A DNA stretch of 39,824 nucleotides from a virus. The notes beneath the pieces are model-generated. The model was given only the letters and a program-made list of their open reading frames with translations. It made no database searches and was not told the origin of the DNA. Below, one piece after another: positions 16,136-23,717 of this stretch. Made by a program: the position numbers and the translations under genes. The stretch is taken from the IMG/VR virus record IMGVR_UViG_3300045999_009337, positions 1 to 39,824 of that record; one strand, 5' to 3'. Numbering within the stretch: the stretch's first letter is position 1; each line of letters begins with the position of its first letter.

Positions 16136-16194
16136 GTTGGAGTCACAAACTCGATAAGCCCATGCTAACCTCCCACGCTGTCACGTTTGCCCAC

Positions 16195-16218
16195 AAAAAA
16201 GCGACCCGTTAGGGTCGC
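16195..16218 (-). terminator. Intrinsic terminator (minus) after the acidic-protein pair
   Basis: GCGACCC pairs with GGGTCGC (7 bp, loop of 4), followed by six T on the minus strand. It ends the unit containing 16247-17596, separating it from terS, which must have its own promoter in 16136-16194 or rely on readthrough. Confidence 0.85.
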
Positions 16219-16246
16219 GGGCTGCTGATCGGTGGGAGCGTGCCGG

Positions 16247-16921
16247 TTAAACGCTACGGAATACCAGCCACTCACCGCCGCCAATGTCGTGCAGCCGGAA
16301 ACCATCGCCAATCTCCAGCTCGTGCCAGGCATCTGCCCAATCTATGCAGGAGAACGGCCACCGATTCCAGCCGATGCCGTCAGGCGAAGTGGGCAGCATC
16401 GTTTCCTGCGCCAGCTCCTGCGCGAAGTCGGCGCCGGCCTTTTCCTCGTTGTAGCCTTCGGCACGGCCCTGGTAGGCATCCTCCACGTTTTGCGGGTCGA
16501 TACCATCAAGCTCCAGGCGTGAGATCAACTCAGCCCAACCTGCCGGATCGTCTCCATCGAGTCCTAGCGTCTCCAGCGCTTCTGTCCAATCCTCACCAAG
16601 CCAGAAGCCGAAGCAGGCGCCGTCACCTTCTGACGCGCCGAAGTAAAAGCCGACCGGCGCCGCGTCTTGGAGCGTATCGGTGAGATCCTCCAGCACTTGC
16701 GCGGCGGTTTCGTCGTTCCAGTCAGACTCGCTGGAATCCTCACCGACCAGGCGTTCCAAGCTGGCAAGGGTGCCGGGATTGATCAGCGCCGGACGGTCTG
16801 CCAGCTGCGCCAGCTGTTCGGCGGTCTGCCAGTACTTCGGCAGGAGATCCTCCAGCCGTAGCGTGGCAGTGCTGACGATCCACGGGAAGGATGCCAGCTG
16901 TTCTGCGGTGTAGTGGGTCAT
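16247..16921 (-). CDS. ArdA-like acidic protein, likely antirestriction DNA mimic
   Basis: A 224-residue protein with about 45 Asp/Glu and only about 10 Lys/Arg. The C-terminal third (NVEDAYQGRAEGYNEEKAGA, then FAQELAQE, then FSCIDWADAWHELEIGDGFR and WLVFRS) resembles the ArdA pattern of an AYxGxxxSxxxFAxEL segment followed by IDWxxxAxxL. ArdA proteins mimic bent DNA and block type I restriction enzymes. The N-terminal half (MTHYTAEQLASFPWIVSTAT) is not recognised, and the usual first ArdA domain is not clear. It lies 57 bases after another acidic protein gene. ArdA-like is my best reading; an acidic protein of other function is possible. Confidence 0.6.
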   Translation of the reverse strand: MTHYTAEQLASFPWIVSTATLRLEDLLPKYWQTAEQLAQLADRPALINPGTLASLERLVGEDSSESDWNDETAAQVLEDLTDTLQDAAPVGFYFGASEGDGACFGFWLGEDWTEALETLGLDGDDPAGWAELISRLELDGIDPQNVEDAYQGRAEGYNEEKAGADFAQELAQETMLPTSPDGIGWNRWPFSCIDWADAWHELEIGDGFRLHDIGGGEWLVFRSV

Positions 16922-16978
16922 AGTGTGAGCCTATGGGTTGGGTCTCGTGAAATACAGTAAGCCCGGACGGGCCAGCCG

Positions 16979-17596
16979 TCAAGCTGCGCAAGTGGGATAA
17001 GCGTTCAAATACTCCAGGATGTATTCCCGGAGCGAATCGAAACCGTCGCGCCAAGGGGCGGCAGAATCACGGGCCGCAAATACGCTCAGCCCCAACTGCT
17101 GTAGGGTCCGCACCCGATCAGCGATGCTCTCGCCGTCCCAATCGCTGGAAACGGCGTCACACTCCAGCTGGCTGTGATCGTCTTCACTGATCAGCGGATA
17201 GGACTCCAGCGATTCAACCGTCTCCAGCACGTCAACCGGAGCGCGCAGCAGATCCAGCACGACGCCGCGACCGTTCCACCCATACCCCACTTCTAGGATT
17301 CCACCGAGCGGGTCGGGTGTGCTGGCCGGATCGGTTAACACCCGATAGTTGGAGAGACCCACTAGGCCAGTGTCGCTGTAATCGCTGTAACCGCAATAGG
17401 ACGGCACGAAGCCGAGCGACACGCCGCGCCAGTGCTCAGCTAGGCAAGTTGCAAGGTGCTCGGTGTGGTCTTGGTGCCATTGGTGGCTGCAATCCGTCTC
17501 GGGTTCGCCGTCTCGGATCAAAACCCAATGGCCCTGACAGCCGCTAAGACGGTCGATCCGTTCCAGCAGTGCGGGCGATGTTTTGACGTTTGCCAT
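16979..17596 (-). CDS. Acidic conserved hypothetical protein next to the ArdA-like gene
   Basis: A 205-residue acidic protein (about 33 Asp/Glu, 13 Lys/Arg) with GGGAG ten bases before its ATG. It contains GYSDYSDTGLVGLSNYRVLT and, near residue 130, SLESYPLISEDDHSQLECDA followed by SDWD. The phrase 'YP-hydrophobic-I/L-x-E-D-x-x-S-x-L-E' recalls hypothetical proteins of mobile elements and actinobacterial phages. It seems to form a two-gene unit with the ArdA-like gene. A defence-countering role is guessed from charge and context only. Confidence 0.6.
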   Translation of the reverse strand: MANVKTSPALLERIDRLSGCQGHWVLIRDGEPETDCSHQWHQDHTEHLATCLAEHWRGVSLGFVPSYCGYSDYSDTGLVGLSNYRVLTDPASTPDPLGGILEVGYGWNGRGVVLDLLRAPVDVLETVESLESYPLISEDDHSQLECDAVSSDWDGESIADRVRTLQQLGLSVFAARDSAAPWRDGFDSLREYILEYLNAYPTCAA

Positions 17597-17641
17597 GGTG
17601 GGATCGTCTCCCTAGGTGTTCGCCCGGAATCCTAGCCTGCG

Positions 17642-17690
17642 TGCCAGCCCTCCCCTGCCGTTACTGTTGCACATCTTAACGTGGCTGGCA
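17642..17690. repeat. Inverted repeat in a divergent promoter region
   Basis: TGCCAGCC (17642-17649) and GGCTGGCA (17683-17690) are perfect inverted repeats 33 bases apart. They lie between the minus acidic-protein gene (starts 17596) and the plus gene (starts 17740), so they are well placed to be an operator or a leader stem-loop. No convincing -35/-10 pair was found. Confidence 0.4.
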
Positions 17691-17739
17691 GCTGGCGGGG
17701 TTGCTGGTACTGTTAGAGGGCAGTGCCCAACCCTTAGGC

Positions 17740-18153
17740 ATGTTCACCAGCCAGAGAGAACGCAAAGAAAACCGAGAGGCAGAGCGGGAACAGCTGCGCT
17801 TAGAAAAGCGCCACTTACGCGACCTGCGTTGGGCGATCGAGCGATCGACCGTTGAGGCTTCGGATTGGGCAGATCTGCTAGCGCTCCAAGCTGCTCACGG
17901 CAAGGAAGGCCCGATCCAGCTATGGCGCGAGCTGGTTCCCTACTGGCGAGACTGCCAGCGGATCAACGGCGGAGCCGACCTGCCGCCAGAACTTTCTCCA
18001 CAAGCTACGGGACTTTTTCCGCGCACACCAGAACCGGCCCCAGCTGCCCCAGTCAATCGGGCAAAGCCCGGTAAAGGTGCACCGCGAAAGGTTCGCTCTG
18101 ATGCGGGTAAGGCTCAGCCATCACGCAAGGCGCGAACGTCCGCCAACCCGTAG
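17740..18153 (+). CDS. Isolated plus-strand protein, coiled coil with basic tail, unknown
   Basis: A 137-residue protein from ATG 17740. The N-terminal part is a highly charged helix (RERKENREAEREQLRLEKRH), then WADLLALQAAHGKEGPIQLW. The C-terminal third is Pro-rich and basic (KPGKGAPRKVRSDAGKAQPS), suggesting nucleic-acid contact. Both neighbours are on the minus strand, and its 3' end overlaps the HNH gene tail-to-tail by 40 bases. Codon use is like the replication genes. No family is recognised. Confidence 0.6.
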   Translation: MFTSQRERKENREAEREQLRLEKRHLRDLRWAIERSTVEASDWADLLALQAAHGKEGPIQLWRELVPYWRDCQRINGGADLPPELSPQATGLFPRTPEPAPAAPVNRAKPGKGAPRKVRSDAGKAQPSRKARTSANP

Positions 18154-18614
18154 CGCTCCACCGCTTCCCAGTAAGCTGCCACCGCGTCCGCTTGGGTGCG
18201 GTGGTATCCCAGCCACTTAACCTTGCCATTTATGCGGATTTGAGCCTGCCACTTACGCTTGCGCTCCACCCAAGTTCCGCCAAAGTTAGGGCGGTTCTGA
18301 ATGTTTTGGCGTGAAGTAACGTCGCGTAAGTTCCAGGGTCTGTCATTTAAGGGGTTTTGATCTATGTGATCAAGTTCATGAATGGGCCATTTACCTGTTA
18401 TGAATGCGAAAACAGCTCGTGCATAAGCAGTGCAGTATGAATGACCGTCCCAGTGAATGCTGATTGCTTGCCTAGTTCTTCTACCTTTAGTTCGTACATA
18501 GTTGCCATGAATGATTCTTCCAGTTCTGCGGTTACAGAACTTTCCAGTGAATGGATTTAACGAATACCGCTCCCAAAGCAGCTCAACGGAAGGCAAAGGT
18601 CTAGACTGTGACAT
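18114..18614 (-). CDS. HNH homing-type endonuclease with AP2-like DNA-binding domain
   Basis: A 166-residue protein. The HNH core ELDHIDQNPLNDRPWNLRDV (near residues 80-100) gives His, Asn and Arg positions as in the HNH_3 group. The C-terminal part WVERKRKWQAQIRINGKVKW followed by GYHRTQADAVAAYWEA matches an AP2-like domain. Free-standing HNH-AP2 proteins in phages usually cut and spread into related genomes. It is more A/T-rich than its neighbours, as expected for a mobile gene. It lies just downstream of the three-hairpin array. Confidence 0.85.
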   Translation of the reverse strand: MSQSRPLPSVELLWERYSLNPFTGKFCNRRTGRIIHGNYVRTKGRRTRQAISIHWDGHSYCTAYARAVFAFITGKWPIHELDHIDQNPLNDRPWNLRDVTSRQNIQNRPNFGGTWVERKRKWQAQIRINGKVKWLGYHRTQADAVAAYWEAVERYGLADVRALRDG

Positions 18615-18639
18615 GACGGCCTGTTAGGTAGGTTGTCCG

Positions 18640-18751
18640 GCCTGAGGTGGGTACGAACCACGCTCAGGCAACCATTGTACCAGCGGATCTCGCCTTGAGA
18701 CACACTTGAGATCCGTAAGTATTGGGTGAATAACCGTTCCAGGCAATACTT
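18640..18751. other. Array of three stem-loops in the exonuclease-HNH gap
   Basis: Three stem-loops lie in a row. First, GCCTGAGGTGG (18640-18650) with CCAC and CTCAGGC (18658-18669): 11 bp with a one-base bulge and 7-base loop. Second, CGGATCTC (18684-18691) with GAGATCCG (18708-18715). Third, AAGTATTG (18717-18724) with CAATACTT (18744-18751). The last has no T run, so they are not plain terminators. The 190-base gap 18615-18804 contains no credible gene. The array could be a regulatory RNA, a processing signal or a protein-binding array. Confidence 0.6.
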
Positions 18752-18804
18752 GAATGGTCAATAACCGGGATTTATTGAAATTATGAATGGTGGATAATTA
18801 GGCT

Positions 18805-19641
18805 TCACGCTGAAGCCTGGTTTTCGTCCGAGCGAAGCGAGGACTGAAGCGCGTCAAAATAACGTTCCACCCTATCCATGTAGGCAGTCTCAGCTCGCTT
18901 AAGGTCGTCGGCGTCTAGTGAATGGGTTTGGGGGGCACCGCAGCGGCGTGCCAGCACGATCATTGCTCCAGTGGCTTTTAAGCCGGTTAAATGTGTTAAA
19001 CCTAGGCTATATGCACCGCATTGATGTACATATGAATGGGATGAATCGAGATTTTTGCGGTTTACTGAGGTCTTCCAGTCCGTTACAACTAATCCTGAAT
19101 GGCCTTTGAGTGTTAGCAAGGCGTCTGCCGTTCCAGCGAAGCCGGCGGGGTGGTGAATGGAAAACTCCGAGGCGAAAATTTCGGTGACGTTTTCGGCGAT
19201 CCAGTCGGATAATCCTCGGGCGTAACCTTTGGCGCTAAAACCTACCGGGGGAACATTGGGGCGTACCTTTTTGAGTGCCCACTGTGTGATGGGGGCAGGA
19301 ATACGCGCCAGGCCTTGATCGTCCCAGCGAATTGCATTGCGTTTGTTTGCTGTATTGCGGGCTAATTGTTGGGCCGTTTTTAATAAATATTCTGCTTGAT
19401 TGTGCGCCATGTTGCCTCTTGTGGCGGCAATATTGCGCTGTTGTGTAGCTTCAACGGGGCCGAGGCGTTGCTCCCAACGTACCAGCCCGCTTGTGTCGCT
19501 TGTTTCTTTCAGGATGCGGGTGACACTGTGGTAGATCGTGCCAGCTTGGTCTCGGTAGATCCTGCCGCCGGGGTCGGAGGTGTCGTCTCGTTCCAGGTTC
19601 CAACGCCTTAATCCAGCAAGGGTGTCTTGTGTATTAGGCAT
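18805..19641 (-). CDS. RecB/Cas4-like PD-(D/E)XK exonuclease
   Basis: A 278-residue nuclease. Motifs in order: RGNMAHNQAEY near residues 95-105 (the RGxxxH-like motif), GFAGTADALL near 167-176 (GTxD), VVTDWKTS near 185-192 (the D...K core), and HQCGAYSLGL near 207-216 (QxxAY). These define PDDEXK_1-type single-strand exonucleases. Next to the probable ssDNA-binding protein, it likely serves recombination or end processing during replication. It is the second gene of the minus-strand unit starting at 20300. Confidence 0.85.
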   Translation of the reverse strand: MPNTQDTLAGLRRWNLERDDTSDPGGRIYRDQAGTIYHSVTRILKETSDTSGLVRWEQRLGPVEATQQRNIAATRGNMAHNQAEYLLKTAQQLARNTANKRNAIRWDDQGLARIPAPITQWALKKVRPNVPPVGFSAKGYARGLSDWIAENVTEIFASEFSIHHPAGFAGTADALLTLKGHSGLVVTDWKTSVNRKNLDSSHSYVHQCGAYSLGLTHLTGLKATGAMIVLARRCGAPQTHSLDADDLKRAETAYMDRVERYFDALQSSLRSDENQASA

Positions 19642-19673
19642 TGGATACTCTTTCCCATTTACACCTTACCAGC

Positions 19674-19697
19674 AAAAAAGCCCCCGGTAAAGGGGGC
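19674..19697 (-). terminator. Intrinsic terminator (minus) after the ssDNA-binding gene
   Basis: GCCCCC pairs with GGGGGC (6 bp, 6-base loop), followed by six T on the minus strand. It lies between the ssDNA-binding protein gene and the exonuclease gene, so it probably lowers exonuclease expression relative to the more abundant binding protein. Confidence 0.85.
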
Positions 19698-19718
19698 CTT
19701 GAAAATTTGATGCAGTGA

Positions 19719-20300
19719 TCAAGCAGCCTTAAAAGGGTTGGCACCCTCGATCAGGCGGTTAATGTCGAAGCCCTCAGACTTTGCTTCGAGCCAAGCGGCA
19801 TCAATGTGTTCTTGGCTCCCTTTCTTTCGGGGGACGGGGCGCACCGTGTACTCAGTCAGCAGACCGGAGCCTTTCTTTGAGACGGTGAAGTCCCACTCCA
19901 GCAGTTCGGAGTAGTCCTCCATCTGACTGATCTGATCCAGTTCCTTAATGATCGACTTTTGGGTGATCTGCAGAACTTGGACTTTGCCGGAATCGTATGT
20001 AAATACGGGAAGGGCGATGAAAAACTTGACGTCTACCGTGCCAGGGCCACCGCGACCTTCACGAGGCTCGAAGTCGCCCATTTCCGCGATTACGTCCTCG
20101 TAGGTGGGTTCTTCGAGGAAGCGGAATGGCTTGTTGGTGCCGTTGGCAGAACCCCAAACTTCGTAGCCTTCGAGGGGTTCGTCGCTGAGCAGCGCAAAGC
20201 GCACCGAGCCACCGTCAGGCAGCTTCGACAGCGACAGGTAGCCACCGCCTGTACCAGAGCCGGAAACGGCGGCGGAGGCAGCTTTTGAAAGGAGAGCCAT
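19719..20300 (-). CDS. Probable ssDNA-binding protein
   Basis: A 193-residue protein, begun at ATG 20300 (MALLSKAASAAVSGSGTGGG). An upstream frame to 20465 would cross the divergent promoter region and is rejected. The core has beta strands (YLSLSKLPDGGSVRFALLSD, PLEGYEVWGSANGTNKPFRF, TVDVKFFIALPVFTY) followed by LQITQKSIIKELDQISQ and a basic stretch (PVPRKKGSQEH). An OB-like strand pattern, its place beside an exonuclease and primase, and a strong terminator behind it suggest the phage ssDNA-binding protein. The family is not certain. Confidence 0.55.
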   Translation of the reverse strand: MALLSKAASAAVSGSGTGGGYLSLSKLPDGGSVRFALLSDEPLEGYEVWGSANGTNKPFRFLEEPTYEDVIAEMGDFEPREGRGGPGTVDVKFFIALPVFTYDSGKVQVLQITQKSIIKELDQISQMEDYSELLEWDFTVSKKGSGLLTEYTVRPVPRKKGSQEHIDAAWLEAKSEGFDINRLIEGANPFKAA

Positions 20301-20324
20301 GATGCTTTGTGTCTTGGGATGGTC

Positions 20325-20432
20325 GCCCCACTGGGGCAACGTCTGTAACAGTAACACAGGTTTGACAGCCTGGCTACCATGAGAAAACGCCCTGCTGCCA
20401 AAAGGCTTCAGGGCGTAGTACCTATTCTCATG
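20325..20432. promoter_or_regulatory. Palindrome-rich divergent regulatory region (candidate operator or origin)
   Basis: Between the minus ssDNA-binding gene and the plus primase gene lie a 13-base palindrome GCCCCACTGGGGC (20325-20337) and a long dyad. In the dyad CATGAGAA (20378-20385) pairs with TTCTCATG (20425-20432), and inside it ACGCCCTG (20387-20394) pairs with CAGGGCGT (20409-20416). A TTGACA lies at 20362-20367 without a clear -10 at normal spacing. Both replication units start here, so shared control is likely. Confidence 0.55.
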
Positions 20433-20444
20433 TGAGACTCTAGC

Positions 20445-22808
20445 ATGTCGCAAAGTAAGACGCAAGAGCTGCTCGCCTTTGTGCGTCAGTTACCTGTGGG
20501 GCCGGCTTACGCGCCCATCTATGCCAAGGGGCAGGTCTTCGGGAAGCACGATGACGTTTCCAAAGGCAAGGCGCCCCACGAGGATTCGCACCACCGGGTG
20601 ATGAGTCCTGCTGACGTTGCGCTGCTGATTGAGCGCAAGCCGGAGGTGTTCAAGGCTGTGGGCCTCTTCACCGGGATTCGCAGCGGCGGTCTCGTGATTC
20701 TTGATGTGGACGCAAACCTGTCCACGCTGCGGAAAAAGTGGGGCAACACGCTGGACGGCGCTCCAGTGGTGACGTCGACCAAGAAAAACGCCGCGAAATT
20801 TATCTTCCGGGTGCCGGAGGAGCAGCGCTCCAAGGTCAAGGGGATCAGCGGAAGGGTCACAGGAGCGGGCTACGAGGTCCTGTGGGGGATGCAGGGCGTT
20901 ATTGCGGGTGAATACCCCGGCAGTAGCGACGGCAAGGCTCCTAGCGGCTTCTACGCGCTCCAGGGAGACCTATCGGCGGTGCCTGAGGCGCCGGAGTGGC
21001 TGCTGGCGGAGATGCGGGCTGCGAAGGAGGCTGACGCGCCAGTGCAGGGACTCATCAAAAACCGCAAGGGGCTGGATTTTGCGGGGCGGACTGAAGACGA
21101 GCTGTTTTGGCTTGTGAAGGACTGCCTTTCGGTGTTGCCACACCTTGGGCGCGGTACAGAGGACTACTGGTGGTCTATCGGCGCGATGATCGCCGAGGAG
21201 CTTCCTAACGAAAAAGGTCTGACGCTTTGGTCGGCCTGGAGTTCGGAGGATCCGGCTTTTGAGAAGGATTGGGCAGATGGCAACCCCTGTGAGGCGAAGT
21301 GGCCTCACATCCTTAAGAGGGCTGGGCGTCCCGGTAACAAAGGGCTCGGGTCGCTGATCTACCTCGCCGATGAGTACGACCCCCAGCGCCAGCGCTTTGG
21401 TGATCTCAGCCGTGAAACTCTCCAGCAACTGGAGAAAGACCGCGCTCTGAAGTTTGAGCAGGTCTACATCGACGGCAAAGACCTGCTGGAACAAGCCCAG
21501 AAGATTGAGGAGGAGATTGAAAATCCGGCGCTCCAGGATCAGGCGAAGCATGTCTTGGCGCTGAGGGCTGGTCGTCGGGAAGGAGCTTTGGCAATCGACA
21601 AGCTCCTGATGATGAACATGCTCTACGGCGATTCAGCGGGGCTCCAGCCAGTGTCTGTCGATCAGCTTGATGACTCGCAGCTTGATGAGTACCTCGTGCC
21701 AGGGCTGCTGCCTAAGCCTTGGGTGCTGTTGCTGCACGCCGATGGTGGTACCGGCAAGACGGCTGCCTGTCAGACGCTGGCTAAGCACCTGAGCCAAGGC
21801 ATTGGCTTTGACGTGTACGGCGAACCAGTGCCGGTGCAGAAATCGAAGGTGCTGTGGCTGAACGGGGACCAGAACCCCAAGACGCTCAAAAAGCAGTTCA
21901 AGCGCATGGGCGTGGACTTCGGCGTGGACATCGTTGGCGAATGGGATATGGCTTGGTACCGCCGCTTCTGCAAGATGCAGCAGGCGAACCAGTACGACCT
22001 CGTGGTCATTGATTCGCTGGATGGCTGCAACGACTCAAACCCTTACGAGGAGAACCGCAGGGAGTACGCCAAGCCCTTGAAGATGCTGGCCAAGCGGAAT
22101 GGGCGCGACTTTCCCGCTTGCACCTTCATCGTCATTCACCACAACACCAAGACCGGCACGTTCCGGGGTACCAGCGCTATCCGGGCGGCTGTGGATGAGA
22201 CCTGGAACATGCGCAAGCTCAGCGAGGAGGAGCTGGTGCAGCGTGGGCTACGTCCCAGCAGCCGCGTCATCAGCATCGAAAAGTCCAGGGGCGACCGTGA
22301 AGGGCTCCAGATGGTCTTCACGCTCAACCGGGACTTCACCTACAGCATCAACCACCTGCCGCCTCGGATCGAGTACCCCACGGCCCAGCAGTACGTGGTG
22401 GATGTGCTGCGGGTCATGCGCAAGCACAAGGAGCGGGCGTGGTCTCGGATGGACCTCGATCAGTGCTCTGAGCTGGACGGTGGCACACGCTCCAACAGGT
22501 GGGCTCTGGAAAGCCTGTTGGCGCAGGGGCTGATTGAAGAGGTTGGCCGTATGAGCCAAGGCAGAGGACGTCCTGCTGTGTACTACAAGGCGGTTCTGGA
22601 TGGCAGCGTTCCAGGGGGTTCCTTATATACACAAAAAATTAACGGCAAAAAAGAAGAAACCCTGTCTGGGACTGGGATTGCAAATGACGTTAAATGCCGT
22701 TCGGAGGACCTAGCGGCAAAAATAGAGAGTCCTGGTCCTGTAGTACAGAAGGTGTCGGAGGCTGAGCTGGCACGTCTTCAGGACTACGCCACGGACATCT
22801 GGAGCTGA
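20445..22808 (+). CDS. Primase-polymerase / helicase (AEP-type primase fused to RepA-like ATPase)
   Basis: A 787-residue replication protein. The N-terminal part has GGLVILDVDAN near residues 80-90 and APVVTSTKKNAAKFIFRVPE near 105-125, the Asp-x-Asp and His/Arg-type regions of bifunctional Prim-Pol domains. A linker (PrimC-like, with EDYWWSIGAMIAEELPNEKG) follows. The ATPase domain has Walker A GGTGKT near 433 and Walker B YDLVVIDSLDGC near 515, as in RepA/DnaB-like hexameric helicases. The C-terminal part holds a winged-helix-like segment (MDLDQCSELDGGTRSNRWAL). It opens DNA and lays primers for the family A polymerase at 29501-31327. It is the first gene of the plus-strand block. Confidence 0.85.
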   Translation: MSQSKTQELLAFVRQLPVGPAYAPIYAKGQVFGKHDDVSKGKAPHEDSHHRVMSPADVALLIERKPEVFKAVGLFTGIRSGGLVILDVDANLSTLRKKWGNTLDGAPVVTSTKKNAAKFIFRVPEEQRSKVKGISGRVTGAGYEVLWGMQGVIAGEYPGSSDGKAPSGFYALQGDLSAVPEAPEWLLAEMRAAKEADAPVQGLIKNRKGLDFAGRTEDELFWLVKDCLSVLPHLGRGTEDYWWSIGAMIAEELPNEKGLTLWSAWSSEDPAFEKDWADGNPCEAKWPHILKRAGRPGNKGLGSLIYLADEYDPQRQRFGDLSRETLQQLEKDRALKFEQVYIDGKDLLEQAQKIEEEIENPALQDQAKHVLALRAGRREGALAIDKLLMMNMLYGDSAGLQPVSVDQLDDSQLDEYLVPGLLPKPWVLLLHADGGTGKTAACQTLAKHLSQGIGFDVYGEPVPVQKSKVLWLNGDQNPKTLKKQFKRMGVDFGVDIVGEWDMAWYRRFCKMQQANQYDLVVIDSLDGCNDSNPYEENRREYAKPLKMLAKRNGRDFPACTFIVIHHNTKTGTFRGTSAIRAAVDETWNMRKLSEEELVQRGLRPSSRVISIEKSRGDREGLQMVFTLNRDFTYSINHLPPRIEYPTAQQYVVDVLRVMRKHKERAWSRMDLDQCSELDGGTRSNRWALESLLAQGLIEEVGRMSQGRGRPAVYYKAVLDGSVPGGSLYTQKINGKKEETLSGTGIANDVKCRSEDLAAKIESPGPVVQKVSEAELARLQDYATDIWS

Positions 22809-22833
22809 GACGGCGGGATTTTTGCCACTGGGG

Positions 22834-22860
22834 TGCCGTAAATGGCCTCCAGCGGCATTT
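22834..22860 (+). terminator. Weak terminator-like hairpin after the primase-helicase gene
   Basis: TGCCG (22834-22838) pairs with CGGCA (22853-22857), with an inner TGG/CCA, followed by TTTT. The stem is short and interrupted, so leaky termination is expected. It begins the 255-base gap before the next gene. Confidence 0.4.
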
Positions 22861-22987
22861 TCTGTCATTTAAAAACCCAGTGCCTGCAAAGGTTTTGGAT
22901 TTTTGCCGGCGTTTTACGTGTGTATATAAAGGGGTAGCGGTTTTTCCGCTCCTGAGCTATTGTTCTCTTGTCATCCAATGCGGGATG

Positions 22988-23053
22988 GGGACGACCGTGC
23001 CAGCGGTACGTCCCGACCCGGATGACCTGACCTCTCACGCGGCCCTCCGGGTC
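22988..23053 (+). other. Two adjacent stem-loops in the leader of the gene at 23064
   Basis: Hairpin 1: GGGACGACCG (22988-22997) pairs with CGGT and CGTCCC (23004-23014), 10 bp with one bulged A and a 6-base loop. Hairpin 2: GACCCGGA (23015-23022) pairs with TCCGGGTC (23046-23053). They abut without a gap and end 10 bases before the ATG, so they could mask or set access to the ribosome binding site. A TATATAAA stretch at 22923-22930 could be a -10 element. Confidence 0.5.
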
Positions 23054-23063
23054 GCATCATCAG

Positions 23064-23717
23064 ATGCCTGAGCAGTACGTTATTCCGTCCGAGTGGCGCC
23101 GGGAAGTTTGGATTACCGACGTCGCAAACTTTCCAGACCCAGAATTCACAACGTTCCAGGAAGAGTGGGACTACCAGTACATAGACAGTAAAGGTGTACT
23201 GGCTGACTTCAAGCGTTTGATTCTTGGTAGCAATAGTCTCGTTACACGCAACGGTAAAGAATTTAACCGTCACTACCGAGGCAGACCTGAAACTTTTTAC
23301 TGGTTTGCTATTGCAGCTATCGAGCTAATTAACAATCCTGATTCCTACTACCGTCAAGCGCACACAGGGCAACTGAACGGCGTATTTGTCGTTAATTACG
23401 CCAACATGATTGATATAACAGGGCTTATGGAAGCTTTGGATGGCACTAAGACTAAGAACCGAAAGCACCTTTTGTCACCAAGATTTGGGGCGTTGTACGC
23501 ACGTTTGTTCAACCGATATTGCCCTGCTTTGCGCATTGATGATTACTTAAAAGTCGAACCACGGGAGCCTCGGCGTGGTATGTGCCCTAACTGTGGGTGT
23601 ATTTACGAGCACTTGACACAAGACTTTATTACAGCAGACAGTCCGCAATACGAAAAAGCCCGTGAAAATTTCTTTGGGCAGGTGGATTACCGCAAAGATC
23701 GGGACGACAATGGCTAG
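23064..23717 (+). CDS. Unknown protein with a C-terminal CxxCxC motif
   Basis: A 217-residue protein, A/T-richer than its neighbours. It contains RRPETF-like aromatic/basic segments (HYRGRPETFYWFAIAAIELI) and GRTKTK-like basic segments (MEALDGTKTKNRKHLLSPRF). Near residue 172 is MCPNCGCIYEHL, a likely zinc-binding knuckle. The zinc motif and basic character would suit nucleic-acid binding. Its different base composition and private structured leader suggest a recently acquired gene. I do not recognise the family. Confidence 0.65.
   Translation: MPEQYVIPSEWRREVWITDVANFPDPEFTTFQEEWDYQYIDSKGVLADFKRLILGSNSLVTRNGKEFNRHYRGRPETFYWFAIAAIELINNPDSYYRQAHTGQLNGVFVVNYANMIDITGLMEALDGTKTKNRKHLLSPRFGALYARLFNRYCPALRIDDYLKVEPREPRRGMCPNCGCIYEHLTQDFITADSPQYEKARENFFGQVDYRKDRDDNG

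Noticed and set aside
17834-17851. GCGATCG repeats as the cyanobacterial HIP1 element
   Set aside because: Only partial matches (GCGATCGA) occur here, and the full GCGATCGC octamer was not seen to be frequent, so it cannot support a host assignment.
19719-20465. Longer start for the ssDNA-binding gene at 20465
   Set aside because: The added 55 residues cross the primase start and the divergent palindromes, have odd composition, and ATG 20300 gives a normal N terminus.
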